Shown: positions 1 to 7,052, counted from the first letter of the stretch. The stretch: 8,734 nt of DNA from an uncultured Clostridia bacterium (GCA_945947715.1 CAMEYZ010000085.1:1-8734), one strand, 5' to 3'. A program made the numbers and translations. Notes: a model not told the origin generated them from the letters alone.

Positions 1-150
1 ATATCGGCGGACAGAGTGCTTATCCCATACGATGAGCCCACCGAGCAGCATCTGAAAAATCTTGGCTTTTCCTGTGAGAGGATAGTGGGCAGCTTCGACG
101 ATCACATCGTATGCAAGGCCCACGGACAGGAGCATCATCACCATGGATAG
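1..150 (+). CDS. ureE: UreE, urease nickel-delivery chaperone (3' end only)
   Basis: This is the last 49 codons of a gene that starts before the window, read in frame 1 and ending at TAG. UreE is a cytoplasmic dimeric metallochaperone that binds nickel and hands it to the urease assembly complex. The visible part contains the 'VLIPYDEPTEQHLKNLGF' segment typical of the UreE C-terminal (Ni-binding) domain. It ends in a short His-rich tail, HGQEHHHHG; such tails bind extra nickel in several UreE proteins. The tail here is shorter than the 10-15 His tract of Klebsiella UreE. The ureF start codon overlaps the last 8 bases, and ureF, ureG and ureD follow, which supports the call. The N-terminal domain cannot be seen. 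Confidence 0.85.
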   Translation: MSADRVLIPYDEPTEQHLKNLGFSCERIVGSFDDHIVCKAHGQEHHHHG

Positions 151-814
151 CAGGGGACTGCTGAACATTTTACAGATATGCGACAGCCTGTTTCCGGTGG
201 GAGCCTTCACCCTGTCAAACGGGCTGGAGACCTATGTGCAGAAGAATATCATCACATCGCCCCGGGGACTGTCAGAGTATCTTGACTATTATCTGTCGGT
301 GCTGCCCTATAATGAGCTGGGAGCGGCTGCGATTGCATACGGTGGCTGTGATGTGAGGCGACTTGATGAGATATACACTGCCTGTAAGGCTCCTGAGGAG
401 ATACGGTCGGGCTCTAAAAAAACGGCTGGCAGATTTTTCAGAGTGACCGAACGCATCGGAGGGAGCTATCCTGCTCTTGAAGAGTACATGCGCCTTGTGC
501 AAAATGGAGAATGTATGGGGCATCAGCCCATTGCCTATGGACTTTACATGTCAGATGTGGGGATAGATATCGGACAGGCGCTGCAGGTCTACGGCTATTC
601 GGTATGTTCGGCGATAGTTACCAACTGCGTGAAGCTTGTTCCCTTAAGTCAGCTGGAGGGACAGCGTATCCTATCGGAAAGCTTTGGCAAGATAGAGCAG
701 GCGGCGAAGCTTGCGCTGGCTGTGACGCTCGATGAAATCGGCATATGCGGAGCAGGCTCCGAGCTACGTGCAATGGAGCATGAGCGACTCTATTCTCGTC
801 AGTACATGAGTTAG
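143..814 (+). CDS. ureF: UreF, urease accessory protein
   Basis: This all-helical accessory protein (223 aa, normal family length) bridges UreD and UreG in the complex that activates apo-urease in the cytoplasm, and is thought to gate GTP-dependent nickel transfer. The N-terminus carries the family signature 'DSLFPVGAFTLSNGLE' (residues 14-29). The middle has 'MGHQPIAYGL' (125-134), and the later helices have 'VKLVPLSQLEGQ' (163-174), matching the usual RLxPLGQxxGQ. The C-terminus 'MEHERLYSRQYMS' matches the conserved HExLYSR end. The ATG at 143 is chosen because AGGAG at 128-132 lies 10 bases upstream and the predicted protein begins directly with the conserved region. It overlaps ureE by 8 bp and precedes ureG by 11 bp, so translation is probably coupled within one operon. 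Confidence 0.95.
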   Translation: MDSRGLLNILQICDSLFPVGAFTLSNGLETYVQKNIITSPRGLSEYLDYYLSVLPYNELGAAAIAYGGCDVRRLDEIYTACKAPEEIRSGSKKTAGRFFRVTERIGGSYPALEEYMRLVQNGECMGHQPIAYGLYMSDVGIDIGQALQVYGYSVCSAIVTNCVKLVPLSQLEGQRILSESFGKIEQAAKLALAVTLDEIGICGAGSELRAMEHERLYSRQYMS

Positions 815-825
815 GAGAATCAAAA

Positions 826-1437
826 ATGAGCTATGTAAAAATCGGCGTAGGAGGTCCTGTGGGTTCAGGAAAGACCGCGCTTATCGAAAGACTTACACGG
901 GAAATGTCTGCGGAATATAGCATCTGTGTGGTCACAAACGATATCTACACCAAGGAGGACGCGGAGTTTCTCATTAAAAATTCCTGTTTGCCCCCCGAAA
1001 GGATAGTGGGAGTGGAAACGGGCGGCTGTCCTCATACGGCTATCCGCGAGGACTGCTCCATGAACCTTGAAGCGGGGGAGGGACTGGCGGAAAAATTTCC
1101 CGATGTGCAGATAATTTTCATCGAAAGCGGCGGAGATAATCTATCCGCCACATTTTCGCCCGATCTTGCCGACGCGTCCATTTATGTCATCGACGTGGCC
1201 CAGGGCGAAAAGATTCCCCGAAAGGGTGGGCCGGGTGTGACCCGCTCCGATCTGCTGGTAATAAACAAGACCGACCTTGCGCCTATGGTGGGGGCTTCCC
1301 TTGAGGTAATGGCAAGCGATTCCCGCCGCATGCGCGGAGACAGGCCCTTTCTGTTTACCAACCTTATGAGCCGCGAGGGTGTGGATAAGGTCATTGATTG
1401 GATAAAAACGGCTGTGCTGTTCGAGGACCTGAAATGA
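826..1437 (+). CDS. ureG: UreG, urease accessory GTPase
   Basis: UreG (203 aa) is a SIMIBI-class GTPase that binds nickel at its dimer interface and releases it into apo-urease on GTP hydrolysis, acting with UreD and UreF. Visible motifs, in order: P-loop GPVGSGKT at residues 10-17; 'TNDIYTKEDAEFL' (37-49); the nickel-binding CPH motif at 68-70 within 'VETGGCPHTAIRED'; 'ESGGDN' (100-105); and the guanine-specificity motif NKTD at 147-150. All key residues are present. There is no His-rich N-terminal extension of the kind some UreG proteins have. AGGAGA at 813-818, overlapping the ureF stop, sits 7 bases before the ATG. The stop overlaps the ureD start (ATGA), so the two are likely translationally coupled. 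Confidence 0.98.
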   Translation: MSYVKIGVGGPVGSGKTALIERLTREMSAEYSICVVTNDIYTKEDAEFLIKNSCLPPERIVGVETGGCPHTAIREDCSMNLEAGEGLAEKFPDVQIIFIESGGDNLSATFSPDLADASIYVIDVAQGEKIPRKGGPGVTRSDLLVINKTDLAPMVGASLEVMASDSRRMRGDRPFLFTNLMSREGVDKVIDWIKTAVLFEDLK

Positions 1438-2195
1438 ACGGTGAGCTGAGACTTAAGACCTCGCTGTTGCATGGAAAAACCGTGGCTGAGGATATCTTTT
1501 TCACGCCGCCCTTCAAGCTGTATTCTCCCTTTTATGAGGGCGACAGGGCAAGCTTTATTTCCATGTGCGCAGCAGCAGGCGTTCTGGCAGGGGACAGCCA
1601 CTGTATCAGCCTTGACATCGGAGAGGGCTGCAATGTGAACTTCACCGACCAGGGCTATCAGAAGCTGTTTGATACGCAGGACGGAAGCTCCTCCCAGAGG
1701 GTCGATATCACTGTGGGAGCAAATGCAATACTAAAATATCTTCCGCATCCGGTGATGACCTTTGGCGGCTGTGTTCACAGAGCAGTGAATAATGTGGATA
1801 TCAGCGGGGATTCAAGGCTTGTTTTCGGAGAGATATACTGCTGCGGAAGGACTGCCATGGGTGAGGAATTTGCACTGGAGAGGTTTTCCTCGCGGACGGA
1901 AATACGCATAGACGACAGGGCGGACTTCATCGACAATACCCTTATCGAGCCAAAAAAAATTCCCATGAGAGGGCTTGGCTTCTTTGAGGGCTTTACTCAC
2001 ACGGGGATATTATATGTTTATTCCTCCGAAAGAGAGGCGCTGTACGGAGCTATATGCTCGGTCTGCGAGAAGTATTCAGAGCGCGTTTTATCCGCCTGTT
2101 CACGTACTGAGAGGGGACTGTCTGTCAGGGCTCTGGGAACCTCCGGGGAGGATATTTATAAGATCTTCGGTGCTATTGCGGATATGGTCAGATGA
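1434..2195 (+). CDS. ureD: UreD (UreH), urease accessory scaffold protein
   Basis: UreD is the scaffold that docks on apo-urease and recruits UreF and UreG; in structural work on the family it provides a channel for nickel. Family features seen here: 'GVLAGDSHCISLDIGEGC' (residues 49-66), 'TDQGYQKLF' (71-79; the usual form is TxQxxxKxY/F), 'LPHPVMTFGGC' (103-113; the usual form is LPxPxIPFxxS), and 'LERFSSRTEI' (148-157). The length is 253 aa, slightly short for the family. The frame is open back to a TTG at 1398. The ATG at 1434 is preferred because GAGGA at 1423-1427 is 6 bases upstream and it gives the classic ATGA overlap with ureG. It is the last gene of the operon; a hairpin terminator begins 45 bp after the stop. 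Confidence 0.92.
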   Translation: MNGELRLKTSLLHGKTVAEDIFFTPPFKLYSPFYEGDRASFISMCAAAGVLAGDSHCISLDIGEGCNVNFTDQGYQKLFDTQDGSSSQRVDITVGANAILKYLPHPVMTFGGCVHRAVNNVDISGDSRLVFGEIYCCGRTAMGEEFALERFSSRTEIRIDDRADFIDNTLIEPKKIPMRGLGFFEGFTHTGILYVYSSEREALYGAICSVCEKYSERVLSACSRTERGLSVRALGTSGEDIYKIFGAIADMVR

Positions 2196-2240
2196 CCGGA
2201 GCATCAGGCTGCGTTATGATTATTTCAAAATGTAAAGCAT

Positions 2241-2274
2241 ATGAACGGCGGATCACTCTGCCGTTCATTCTTTT
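2241..2274 (+). terminator. Rho-independent terminator of the urease operon
   Basis: There is a perfect 9-bp inverted repeat: ATGAACGGC (2241-2249) pairs with GCCGTTCAT (2260-2268) across a 10-base loop, followed by TCTTTT (2269-2274). It sits 45 bp after the ureD stop and before the next promoter. The T tract is short and interrupted, so its strength is uncertain. Confidence 0.75.
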
Positions 2275-2361
2275 GGGCTCATATCACTTTTTATAAAATA
2301 AGTCAACCTGTTTCGCCCTTCTTTTTATAGGATTTATCAAAAAAACTTGCTTACAAATCCC

Positions 2362-2390
2362 TTGACATATTATTGTGGATAGTGTATAAT
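2362..2390 (+). promoter_or_regulatory. Consensus SigA (sigma-70) promoter for the LRR lipoprotein and probably aroB-aroA-aroC
   Basis: A perfect -35 box TTGACA (2362-2367) and a perfect -10 box TATAAT (2385-2390) are separated by exactly 17 bp. The surrounding DNA (2275-2455) is AT-rich and non-coding. Transcription would start near 2397, giving a leader of about 58 bases before the ATG at 2456. No obvious operator, T-box or riboswitch fold is seen in the leader. With all twelve consensus bases present, strong and largely constitutive expression is expected; this is inference from sequence alone. Confidence 0.85.
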
Positions 2391-2455
2391 ATAAGATAGA
2401 TTATTTTGTATTGCCGATATCAGGCAGTGTATTTTATATTTCTGGATGTGATAAT

Positions 2456-3478
2456 ATGGCTGAAAATATCGCTTCTGCGAAAAAAGGCTCGTTCCTGCAG
2501 CGTTTTCTTAATATATCCGCTATTATCGCCACAGCAGCGGCTGTGATGCTCTCGTTTTCGTCCTGCGCAGGGAAGGACGAGGCTCCCGAGGAGGGTGCTG
2601 AGGGCGAAGAGACCTCTGTTTCCGAGGAGGTTGAGGTTACCGAAATTTCTGTAAAGATGACTCCCAAATCCAAGGAGGATTTCTTCAAAAACAGCGATAA
2701 TCCCGCTGTTCAGGCTGCTGTATCCGCCAAGGAGGAAAGCATCGCCGACCGTCCTGCATACATAACTATCAAGGGCGTGGAGTTTTCCACCGATATCACC
2801 AGCCTTACCCTGAACGCTAAGGAGCTTACCGACGAGGATATTGCTGATTTGCGCTATATGATAAATCTCCGGGAGCTGCAAATATACGAGAACAACATCA
2901 CTGACCTTTCACCTCTTACTGGTCTTACGGAGCTTACCTCGCTGTCCGTTTTCAAAAACAATGTCAGCGATCTTACGCCTCTTAAAGGTCTGGTCAATCT
3001 TCAGACCCTTTATCTGCGCAGCAACGATATCTCCGATATAACTCCACTTGCGGGGCTCACAGATATCACGAACCTTGACCTGTCGGACAATCATATTTCG
3101 GATATCTCCGCTCTTTCGGGAATGAAGTCCATGAGGCTTCTTAAGCTCAACGATAATGAGATAGAGGATATCTCCCCGCTGGGCAATATGTCCTTCATAG
3201 ACAGGATTCATATCCAGAACAATCGTATTTCCGATATAAATCCCCTTTGGAGAATGACCGAGACTACTGAGATATACGCTGAGAACAACAATATCTCAGA
3301 TATCTCAGTGGTAAGCGAAATGAAAAATCTGGGCTGGCTCAAGCTTTCAGGAAATCCTATCGAGGACCTTTCTCCTGTGTATGAGCTGACCGGACTGAAA
3401 AAGCTGTGGATAACAGATACGGGTGCATCGACGGAGGGTCTCGCAGAGGCTCTGCCTGATTGTAATATTACTTACTGA
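2456..3478 (+). CDS. Predicted lipoprotein with internalin-type leucine-rich repeats
   Basis: A 340-aa protein of unknown specific function. Residues 1-37 look like a lipoprotein signal: a long N-region with basic residues (KK, R), a hydrophobic core (about 20-34), then S-F-S-S-C with C37 as the predicted lipidated cysteine. F at -3 departs from the strict lipobox. Residues 41-65 are a very acidic linker, probably crossing the cell-wall space. Residues 114-333 are ten contiguous 22-residue leucine-rich repeats of the SDS22/internalin kind, with the core pattern LxxLxLxxNxIsDisPLxgL. There is no LPXTG, dockerin or catalytic domain, so a binding role at the outer membrane face is the best inference. 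The ATG at 2456 is chosen over an upstream TTG at 2411, which has no ribosome binding site and would put 15 extra residues before the signal. The site used (GGA at 2444-2446) is weak. aroB begins 19 bp after the stop. Confidence 0.85.
   Translation: MAENIASAKKGSFLQRFLNISAIIATAAAVMLSFSSCAGKDEAPEEGAEGEETSVSEEVEVTEISVKMTPKSKEDFFKNSDNPAVQAAVSAKEESIADRPAYITIKGVEFSTDITSLTLNAKELTDEDIADLRYMINLRELQIYENNITDLSPLTGLTELTSLSVFKNNVSDLTPLKGLVNLQTLYLRSNDISDITPLAGLTDITNLDLSDNHISDISALSGMKSMRLLKLNDNEIEDISPLGNMSFIDRIHIQNNRISDINPLWRMTETTEIYAENNNISDISVVSEMKNLGWLKLSGNPIEDLSPVYELTGLKKLWITDTGASTEGLAEALPDCNITY
2795..3454 (+). repeat. Ten tandem 66-bp units encoding leucine-rich repeats
   Basis: This coding repeat lies inside the lipoprotein gene. 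Ten units of exactly 22 codons run without insertion or deletion. The best-conserved core is N-x-I-[ST]-D-[IL]-[ST]-P-L in units 2-6; the first and last units are degenerate caps. At DNA level the 'ISDIS' part recurs as GATATC/GATATA-rich stretches, while the rest has diverged, so the array is old rather than recently amplified. Confidence 0.85.
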
Positions 3479-3497
3479 ACTGATTGGAGCACTGAAA

Positions 3498-4553
3498 ATG
3501 AATATTGTAAGCGTAAAGGCTTCCAGAAGCTATGACGTCGTTATCGGACGGGGTCTGATAGCTTCCTGCGGAGAATATATTAAAAAAGTTACGGGCGCAA
3601 AAAGCTTTGCTGTCATATCAGACGACAACGTTGATAAGCTGTACGGCGATATCGTTGAAGGCTCTCTGACAGCTCAGGGCTTTGAAGTGTGCAGATTCGT
3701 ATTTCCTCACGGCGAGGGTTCCAAATGCTCTGCTGTATTAAACGATATTTACATGTTTCTCGCGGAAAATCACATAACCCGTTCTGACTGTCTTATCGCT
3801 CTCGGCGGTGGTGTTGTGGGCGATATCACAGGCTTTGCTGCGGCTACATATCTGAGAGGTTTGGACTATGTTCAGGTGCCTACGTCGCTGCTGGCACAGG
3901 TGGATTCCTCCGTAGGCGGAAAGACTGCTATCGACCTGCCCTGCGGAAAAAATCTTGTGGGAGCCTTCAAGCAGCCTGACCTGGTGCTCTGCGATATTTC
4001 CGCACTGGATACTCTTCCCCGTGATTTCTTTATCGACGGCATGGGCGAGGTCGTAAAGTACGGTATGATAAAATCCTCCGAGCTTTTTGACATTCTCTCC
4101 GAAAACGACATCGACAGCATAAAGGATATCCTTGAAGATATCATCACCCGCTGCGTCTCCATAAAGCGGGACGTTGTCGAGGCGGACGAGTTCGACAAGG
4201 GCGAAAGAATGCTGCTGAATTTCGGACATACGCTGGGTCACTCCGTGGAACAGCATTATAACTACACGGGCATATCCCACGGACGAGCTGTTGCCATAGG
4301 TATGGCACTGATAACTGAGCTTGCCGAGAAAAAAGGCTTATCCGCAGAGGGTACTCTGGACAAGCTTTGCAGCTGCCTTAAGCGCTACGAGCTGCCGTAC
4401 AGCACAGATATCCTCGTATCAAAGCTTGCGGACGCCTGCCTCAATGACAAGAAAAGAGCAGGCGGCAGCATCTACATAATCATCTGTTCAGAATGCGGAA
4501 GCTCTTCCGCTGTGAAAATGTCGATTGACGAATTTATGCAGTTTATCGGCTGA
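3498..4553 (+). CDS. aroB: 3-dehydroquinate synthase
   Basis: AroB (351 aa, standard length) converts DAHP to 3-dehydroquinate, the second step of the shikimate pathway, using NAD+ and a divalent metal in the cytoplasm. Visible motifs: the NAD-binding 'ALGGGVVGDITGFAAATYLRG' region (residues 101-121); 'VPTSLLAQVDSSVGGKTAID' (127-146), with active-site D136 and K142; 'KNLVGAF' (151-157); and metal ligands E184 (GMGEVVKYG), H244 (NFGHTLGHS) and H261 (SHG). The spacing agrees with well-studied AroB enzymes. The frame is open back to a TTG at 3423, but the ATG at 3498 is preferred: GGAG at 3486-3489 lies 8 bases upstream and the protein starts at the normal N-terminus. It follows the LRR gene by 19 bp and is probably co-transcribed with it. 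Confidence 0.97.
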   Translation: MNIVSVKASRSYDVVIGRGLIASCGEYIKKVTGAKSFAVISDDNVDKLYGDIVEGSLTAQGFEVCRFVFPHGEGSKCSAVLNDIYMFLAENHITRSDCLIALGGGVVGDITGFAAATYLRGLDYVQVPTSLLAQVDSSVGGKTAIDLPCGKNLVGAFKQPDLVLCDISALDTLPRDFFIDGMGEVVKYGMIKSSELFDILSENDIDSIKDILEDIITRCVSIKRDVVEADEFDKGERMLLNFGHTLGHSVEQHYNYTGISHGRAVAIGMALITELAEKKGLSAEGTLDKLCSCLKRYELPYSTDILVSKLADACLNDKKRAGGSIYIIICSECGSSSAVKMSIDEFMQFIG

Positions 4554-4557
4554 TATA

Positions 4558-4575
4558 TTTCTGCTTTTGCAGAAA
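4558..4575 (+). other. Small hairpin after aroB
   Basis: TTTCTGC (4558-4564) and GCAGAAA (4569-4575) form a perfect 7-bp stem around a TTTT loop, starting 4 bases after the aroB stop. No T tract follows, so it is not a convincing terminator. It could stabilise the upstream message or mark a processing site; that is inference. Confidence 0.5.
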
Positions 4576-4603
4576 ATCATATGCTGTGAAAAAGAAAAAG
4601 TAT

Positions 4604-4616
4604 GCGGTCTGACCGC
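4604..4616. promoter_or_regulatory. Perfect 6-bp inverted repeat (GCGGTC-T-GACCGC) upstream of aroA
   Basis: GCGGTC (4604-4609) and GACCGC (4611-4616) are a perfect dyad around a single T, ending 7 bases before the aroA ribosome binding site (AAAGGA, 4624-4629). As RNA it could fold only as a 4-bp stem with a 5-base loop. As DNA it has the form of an operator half-site pair. No promoter boxes are obvious next to it, so its function is unknown. Confidence 0.4.
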
Positions 4617-4636
4617 AAAACCGAAAGGATCATCTT

Positions 4637-5875
4637 ATGAATGCAAAAATAATTCCCTCGCGACTCCAAGGAATTGTCAATGCTCCGTCCTCGAAAAGCT
4701 TATCCCACAGATTTGTCATCGCCGCCGCCCTTTCGGACGGCGTGTCGGTCATCAAAAATGTTACCGATTCAAAGGATATTTCGGCAACTATTGATGCTAT
4801 GACTGCTCTGGGCGCGGATATTTCCAGAAACGGCTCTGAGATAACCGTTAAGGGCATTTTTGCGGGCAAGACCCGCCCTGATTCCGCAGATATCGACTGC
4901 ATCGAAAGTGGCTCTACTCTGCGGTTTATTATTCCCATTGCGGCTGCTCTCGGAACAGCCTCCGTCTTCCGCGGAAGGGGCAAGCTCCCCGAAAGGCCGA
5001 TAACTCCCTATGTCCGCGAATTTGAAGGAAAAAACGTCTCCTTTGACTATAACGGCACAATGCCCTTCTCCATTTCGGGCAGGCTGTCTGGCGGAGAATA
5101 TAAGCTGGAGGGAGATATTTCCTCGCAGTTTATAACAGGACTTCTTTTCGCACTTCCGCTCTGTGAAGAAGACAGCATCATCAGACTCACTTCGCCGCTG
5201 CAATCCGCTCCCTATGTCAATATGACCATTGATGTGCTCCAGCATTTCGGAATAGAGATAAGCGAGCTGTCACTGGGAGATTATCCCGCGTTCCTCATAA
5301 AGGGGAATCAGAAATACATAGCTACCGATGCTGTGGTCGAGGGCGATTATTCACAGGCTGCATTTTTTTATACGGCTAATGCCATGGGCTCGGTGATAAC
5401 CGTTAATAACCTCAACGAGGACAGCATTCAGGGCGACAAGGAGATTCTGAATATTATCAGGAGCTGCGGACTGGCAATGAATCCTTTTACCGTGGACGCA
5501 GGTGATATTCCCGATCTTGTGCCTATCCTGACCGTTCTTGGAAGCTTTACCAATGGTGTCAGCAGGATAGTCAATGCCGCAAGGCTCAGAATAAAGGAAA
5601 GCGACCGTCTGACAGCCATTGCCGACGCACTTAACAACATTGGCGGACAGGTCGAGGCAGGCGAGGACAGCCTTACTATCTATCCTATCAAGCATTTTAC
5701 CGGCGGCACCGTTGATGCATGCAATGACCATCGCATCGTTATGGCAGCAGCTATTGCAGCTACCCGTTCGATGAATCCAGTCACCATTATTGGCTGTGAA
5801 GCAGTAAATAAAAGCTATCCGTCATTCTTTGACGATTTCAGAAGCTTAGGCGGAGAAGTCATTTTCAGTGAATAA
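4637..5875 (+). CDS. aroA: 3-phosphoshikimate 1-carboxyvinyltransferase (EPSP synthase)
   Basis: AroA (412 aa) transfers the enolpyruvyl group of PEP to shikimate-3-phosphate, the sixth shikimate step. Substrate-binding residues are all present: K20-S21 and R25 in 'PSSKSLSHR'; the glyphosate-loop glycine G92 in 'ESGSTLRF' (90-97); R119 in 'LPERPI'; S162-S163-Q164 in 'DISSQF'; catalytic D293 in 'DIPDLVP'; K320-E321 and R324 in 'RIKESDR'; H365-R366 in 'CNDHRI'; and K392 near the C-terminus. The two-domain length is slightly under the 425-430 aa of common enzymes. AAAGGA at 4624-4629 is 7 bases before the ATG. It follows aroB by 83 bp, a gap holding two inverted repeats, and precedes aroC by 16 bp. 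Confidence 0.97.
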   Translation: MNAKIIPSRLQGIVNAPSSKSLSHRFVIAAALSDGVSVIKNVTDSKDISATIDAMTALGADISRNGSEITVKGIFAGKTRPDSADIDCIESGSTLRFIIPIAAALGTASVFRGRGKLPERPITPYVREFEGKNVSFDYNGTMPFSISGRLSGGEYKLEGDISSQFITGLLFALPLCEEDSIIRLTSPLQSAPYVNMTIDVLQHFGIEISELSLGDYPAFLIKGNQKYIATDAVVEGDYSQAAFFYTANAMGSVITVNNLNEDSIQGDKEILNIIRSCGLAMNPFTVDAGDIPDLVPILTVLGSFTNGVSRIVNAARLRIKESDRLTAIADALNNIGGQVEAGEDSLTIYPIKHFTGGTVDACNDHRIVMAAAIAATRSMNPVTIIGCEAVNKSYPSFFDDFRSLGGEVIFSE

Positions 5876-5891
5876 GAAAGGAATGTTATAT

Positions 5892-6983
5892 ATGTCATCA
5901 TTCTGGAGTCACAATATTTCGATCTCTGTTTTCGGTGAGTCTCACGGTCCGGCTATCGGAGTTGTAATAGACAATCTTCCTCCCGGAGAGCCTCTCGATG
6001 TGGACGCTATCCGTGAGTTCATGGCACGTCGTGCTCCCAAGACCGACGGAACTACTACCTCCCGCCATGAAGCTGATATGCCCAACATTATGTCGGGTTA
6101 TCTCAACGGCAGGACCACGGGAACTCCGCTGGCGGCATTTATCAACAATACCGATACCCATTCTCAGGATTACAGCAACATCTCAAAGCTGGCAAGACCC
6201 GGTCACGCCGATTATACAGGAGCTCTGCGCTATAAGGGCTTCAACGACGTAAGAGGCGGCGGACATTTTTCGGGACGTCTTACTGCGCCTATCGTGTTTG
6301 CGGGTGCTGTCTGCGGACAGATCCTGGAGCGCCGCGGAATCTATACCGGAACTCATATCGCACAGGTTCACAACATCAAGGATACCATGTTCGACCCATG
6401 CAATATCGACCGCGATTTGATAATTAATCTTCGTCATAAGATATTCCCCTCGATAAGCGACAAGAAGGGTCAGCGCATGAGGGACGATATCCTCCTTGCA
6501 AGGGAGAGCCTTGACAGTGTGGGCGGAGTTGTCGAATGTGCGGTGACTAACGTTCCTGCAGGCATTGGCTCGCCCATGTTCGACGGACTGGAGAACACCA
6601 TATCAAGCCTTGTGTTCGGTATCCCTGCTGTAAAGGGCATCGAGTTCGGCGCAGGCTTTGAAGCGGCGAAAATGCTGGGAAGCCAGAACAATGACGAATT
6701 TTACGTGGACGAAAGAGGCCATGTGCTCACAAAGACAAACAACCACGGCGGAATCTTAGGCGGAATCTCAAGCGGCATGCCTATAATTTTCCGAGTGGCA
6801 TTCAAGCCTACTCCCTCCATTGCACAGCCTCAGGATACCATTGACTACAGCGCAATGACCAACGAAACTCTCGTTATCAAGGGCAGACATGACCCCTGTG
6901 TTGCAGTCCGCGCAGTACCTGTTGTGGAGGCTGCCGCAAATATTGCCATTCTGTCTCATATGCTGGATTACCCCAACTTCTGA
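5892..6983 (+). CDS. aroC: Chorismate synthase
   Basis: AroC (363 aa) eliminates phosphate from EPSP to give chorismate, using reduced FMN; it is the last shikimate step. Signature 1 'GESHGPAIG' is at residues 15-23, with H18. The second active-site histidine lies in 'RPGHADYT' (102-109). The flavin-site loop 'DVRGGGHFSGRLTAP' (119-133) differs from the common GGGRSSARET. The C-terminal signature 'GRHDPCVAVRAVPVVEA' (331-347) is intact, including D334. The ATG at 5892 is chosen because AAAGGA (5877-5882) is 9 bases upstream; a GTG at 5868 and an ATG at 5883 in the same frame would leave no spaced site. The protein stops at TGA only four residues after the final helix, and the frame stays open and acidic for 21 more codons (separate entry). 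Confidence 0.95.
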   Translation: MSSFWSHNISISVFGESHGPAIGVVIDNLPPGEPLDVDAIREFMARRAPKTDGTTTSRHEADMPNIMSGYLNGRTTGTPLAAFINNTDTHSQDYSNISKLARPGHADYTGALRYKGFNDVRGGGHFSGRLTAPIVFAGAVCGQILERRGIYTGTHIAQVHNIKDTMFDPCNIDRDLIINLRHKIFPSISDKKGQRMRDDILLARESLDSVGGVVECAVTNVPAGIGSPMFDGLENTISSLVFGIPAVKGIEFGAGFEAAKMLGSQNNDEFYVDERGHVLTKTNNHGGILGGISSGMPIIFRVAFKPTPSIAQPQDTIDYSAMTNETLVIKGRHDPCVAVRAVPVVEAAANIAILSHMLDYPNF

Positions 6984-7049
6984 AAGGGTAAGGGCGGCTC
7001 CGATGAGGACGAGGAAAAGTCCGACGTCGAAAACGCAGCTAATAAATAA
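6984..7049 (+). other. In-frame acidic extension beyond the aroC stop (possible lost or readthrough C-terminal tail)
   Basis: Directly after the aroC TGA (6981-6983) the same frame continues for 21 sense codons to a TAA at 7047-7049. It would encode KGKGGSDEDEE then KSDVENAANK, a highly charged, low-complexity tail. Nineteen of 21 codons begin with a purine and 13 of 21 end in G or C, a coding-like pattern. An open run of 21 codons alone is not significant. The terminator stem begins 4 bases after the TAA, as if the TAA were the original gene end. It may be a C-terminal tail cut off by a point mutation, a readthrough product, or the result of a sequencing error in the TGA codon. Confidence 0.5.
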
Positions 7050-7052
7050 ATC

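Noticed and set aside
2411..2426. TTG start at 2411 for the lipoprotein, and a small TGCC/GGCA hairpin in its leader as an attenuator
   Set aside because: There is no ribosome binding site before 2411 and the extra 15 residues would disturb the signal peptide. The hairpin is only 4 bp, lacks a proper T tract, and is weak.
6981..6983. Selenocysteine or a reassigned TGA in aroC
   Set aside because: No clear SECIS-like hairpin is visible just after the TGA, AroC is not a known selenoprotein, and TGA serves as a normal stop for ureG, ureD, the LRR gene and aroB in this window.
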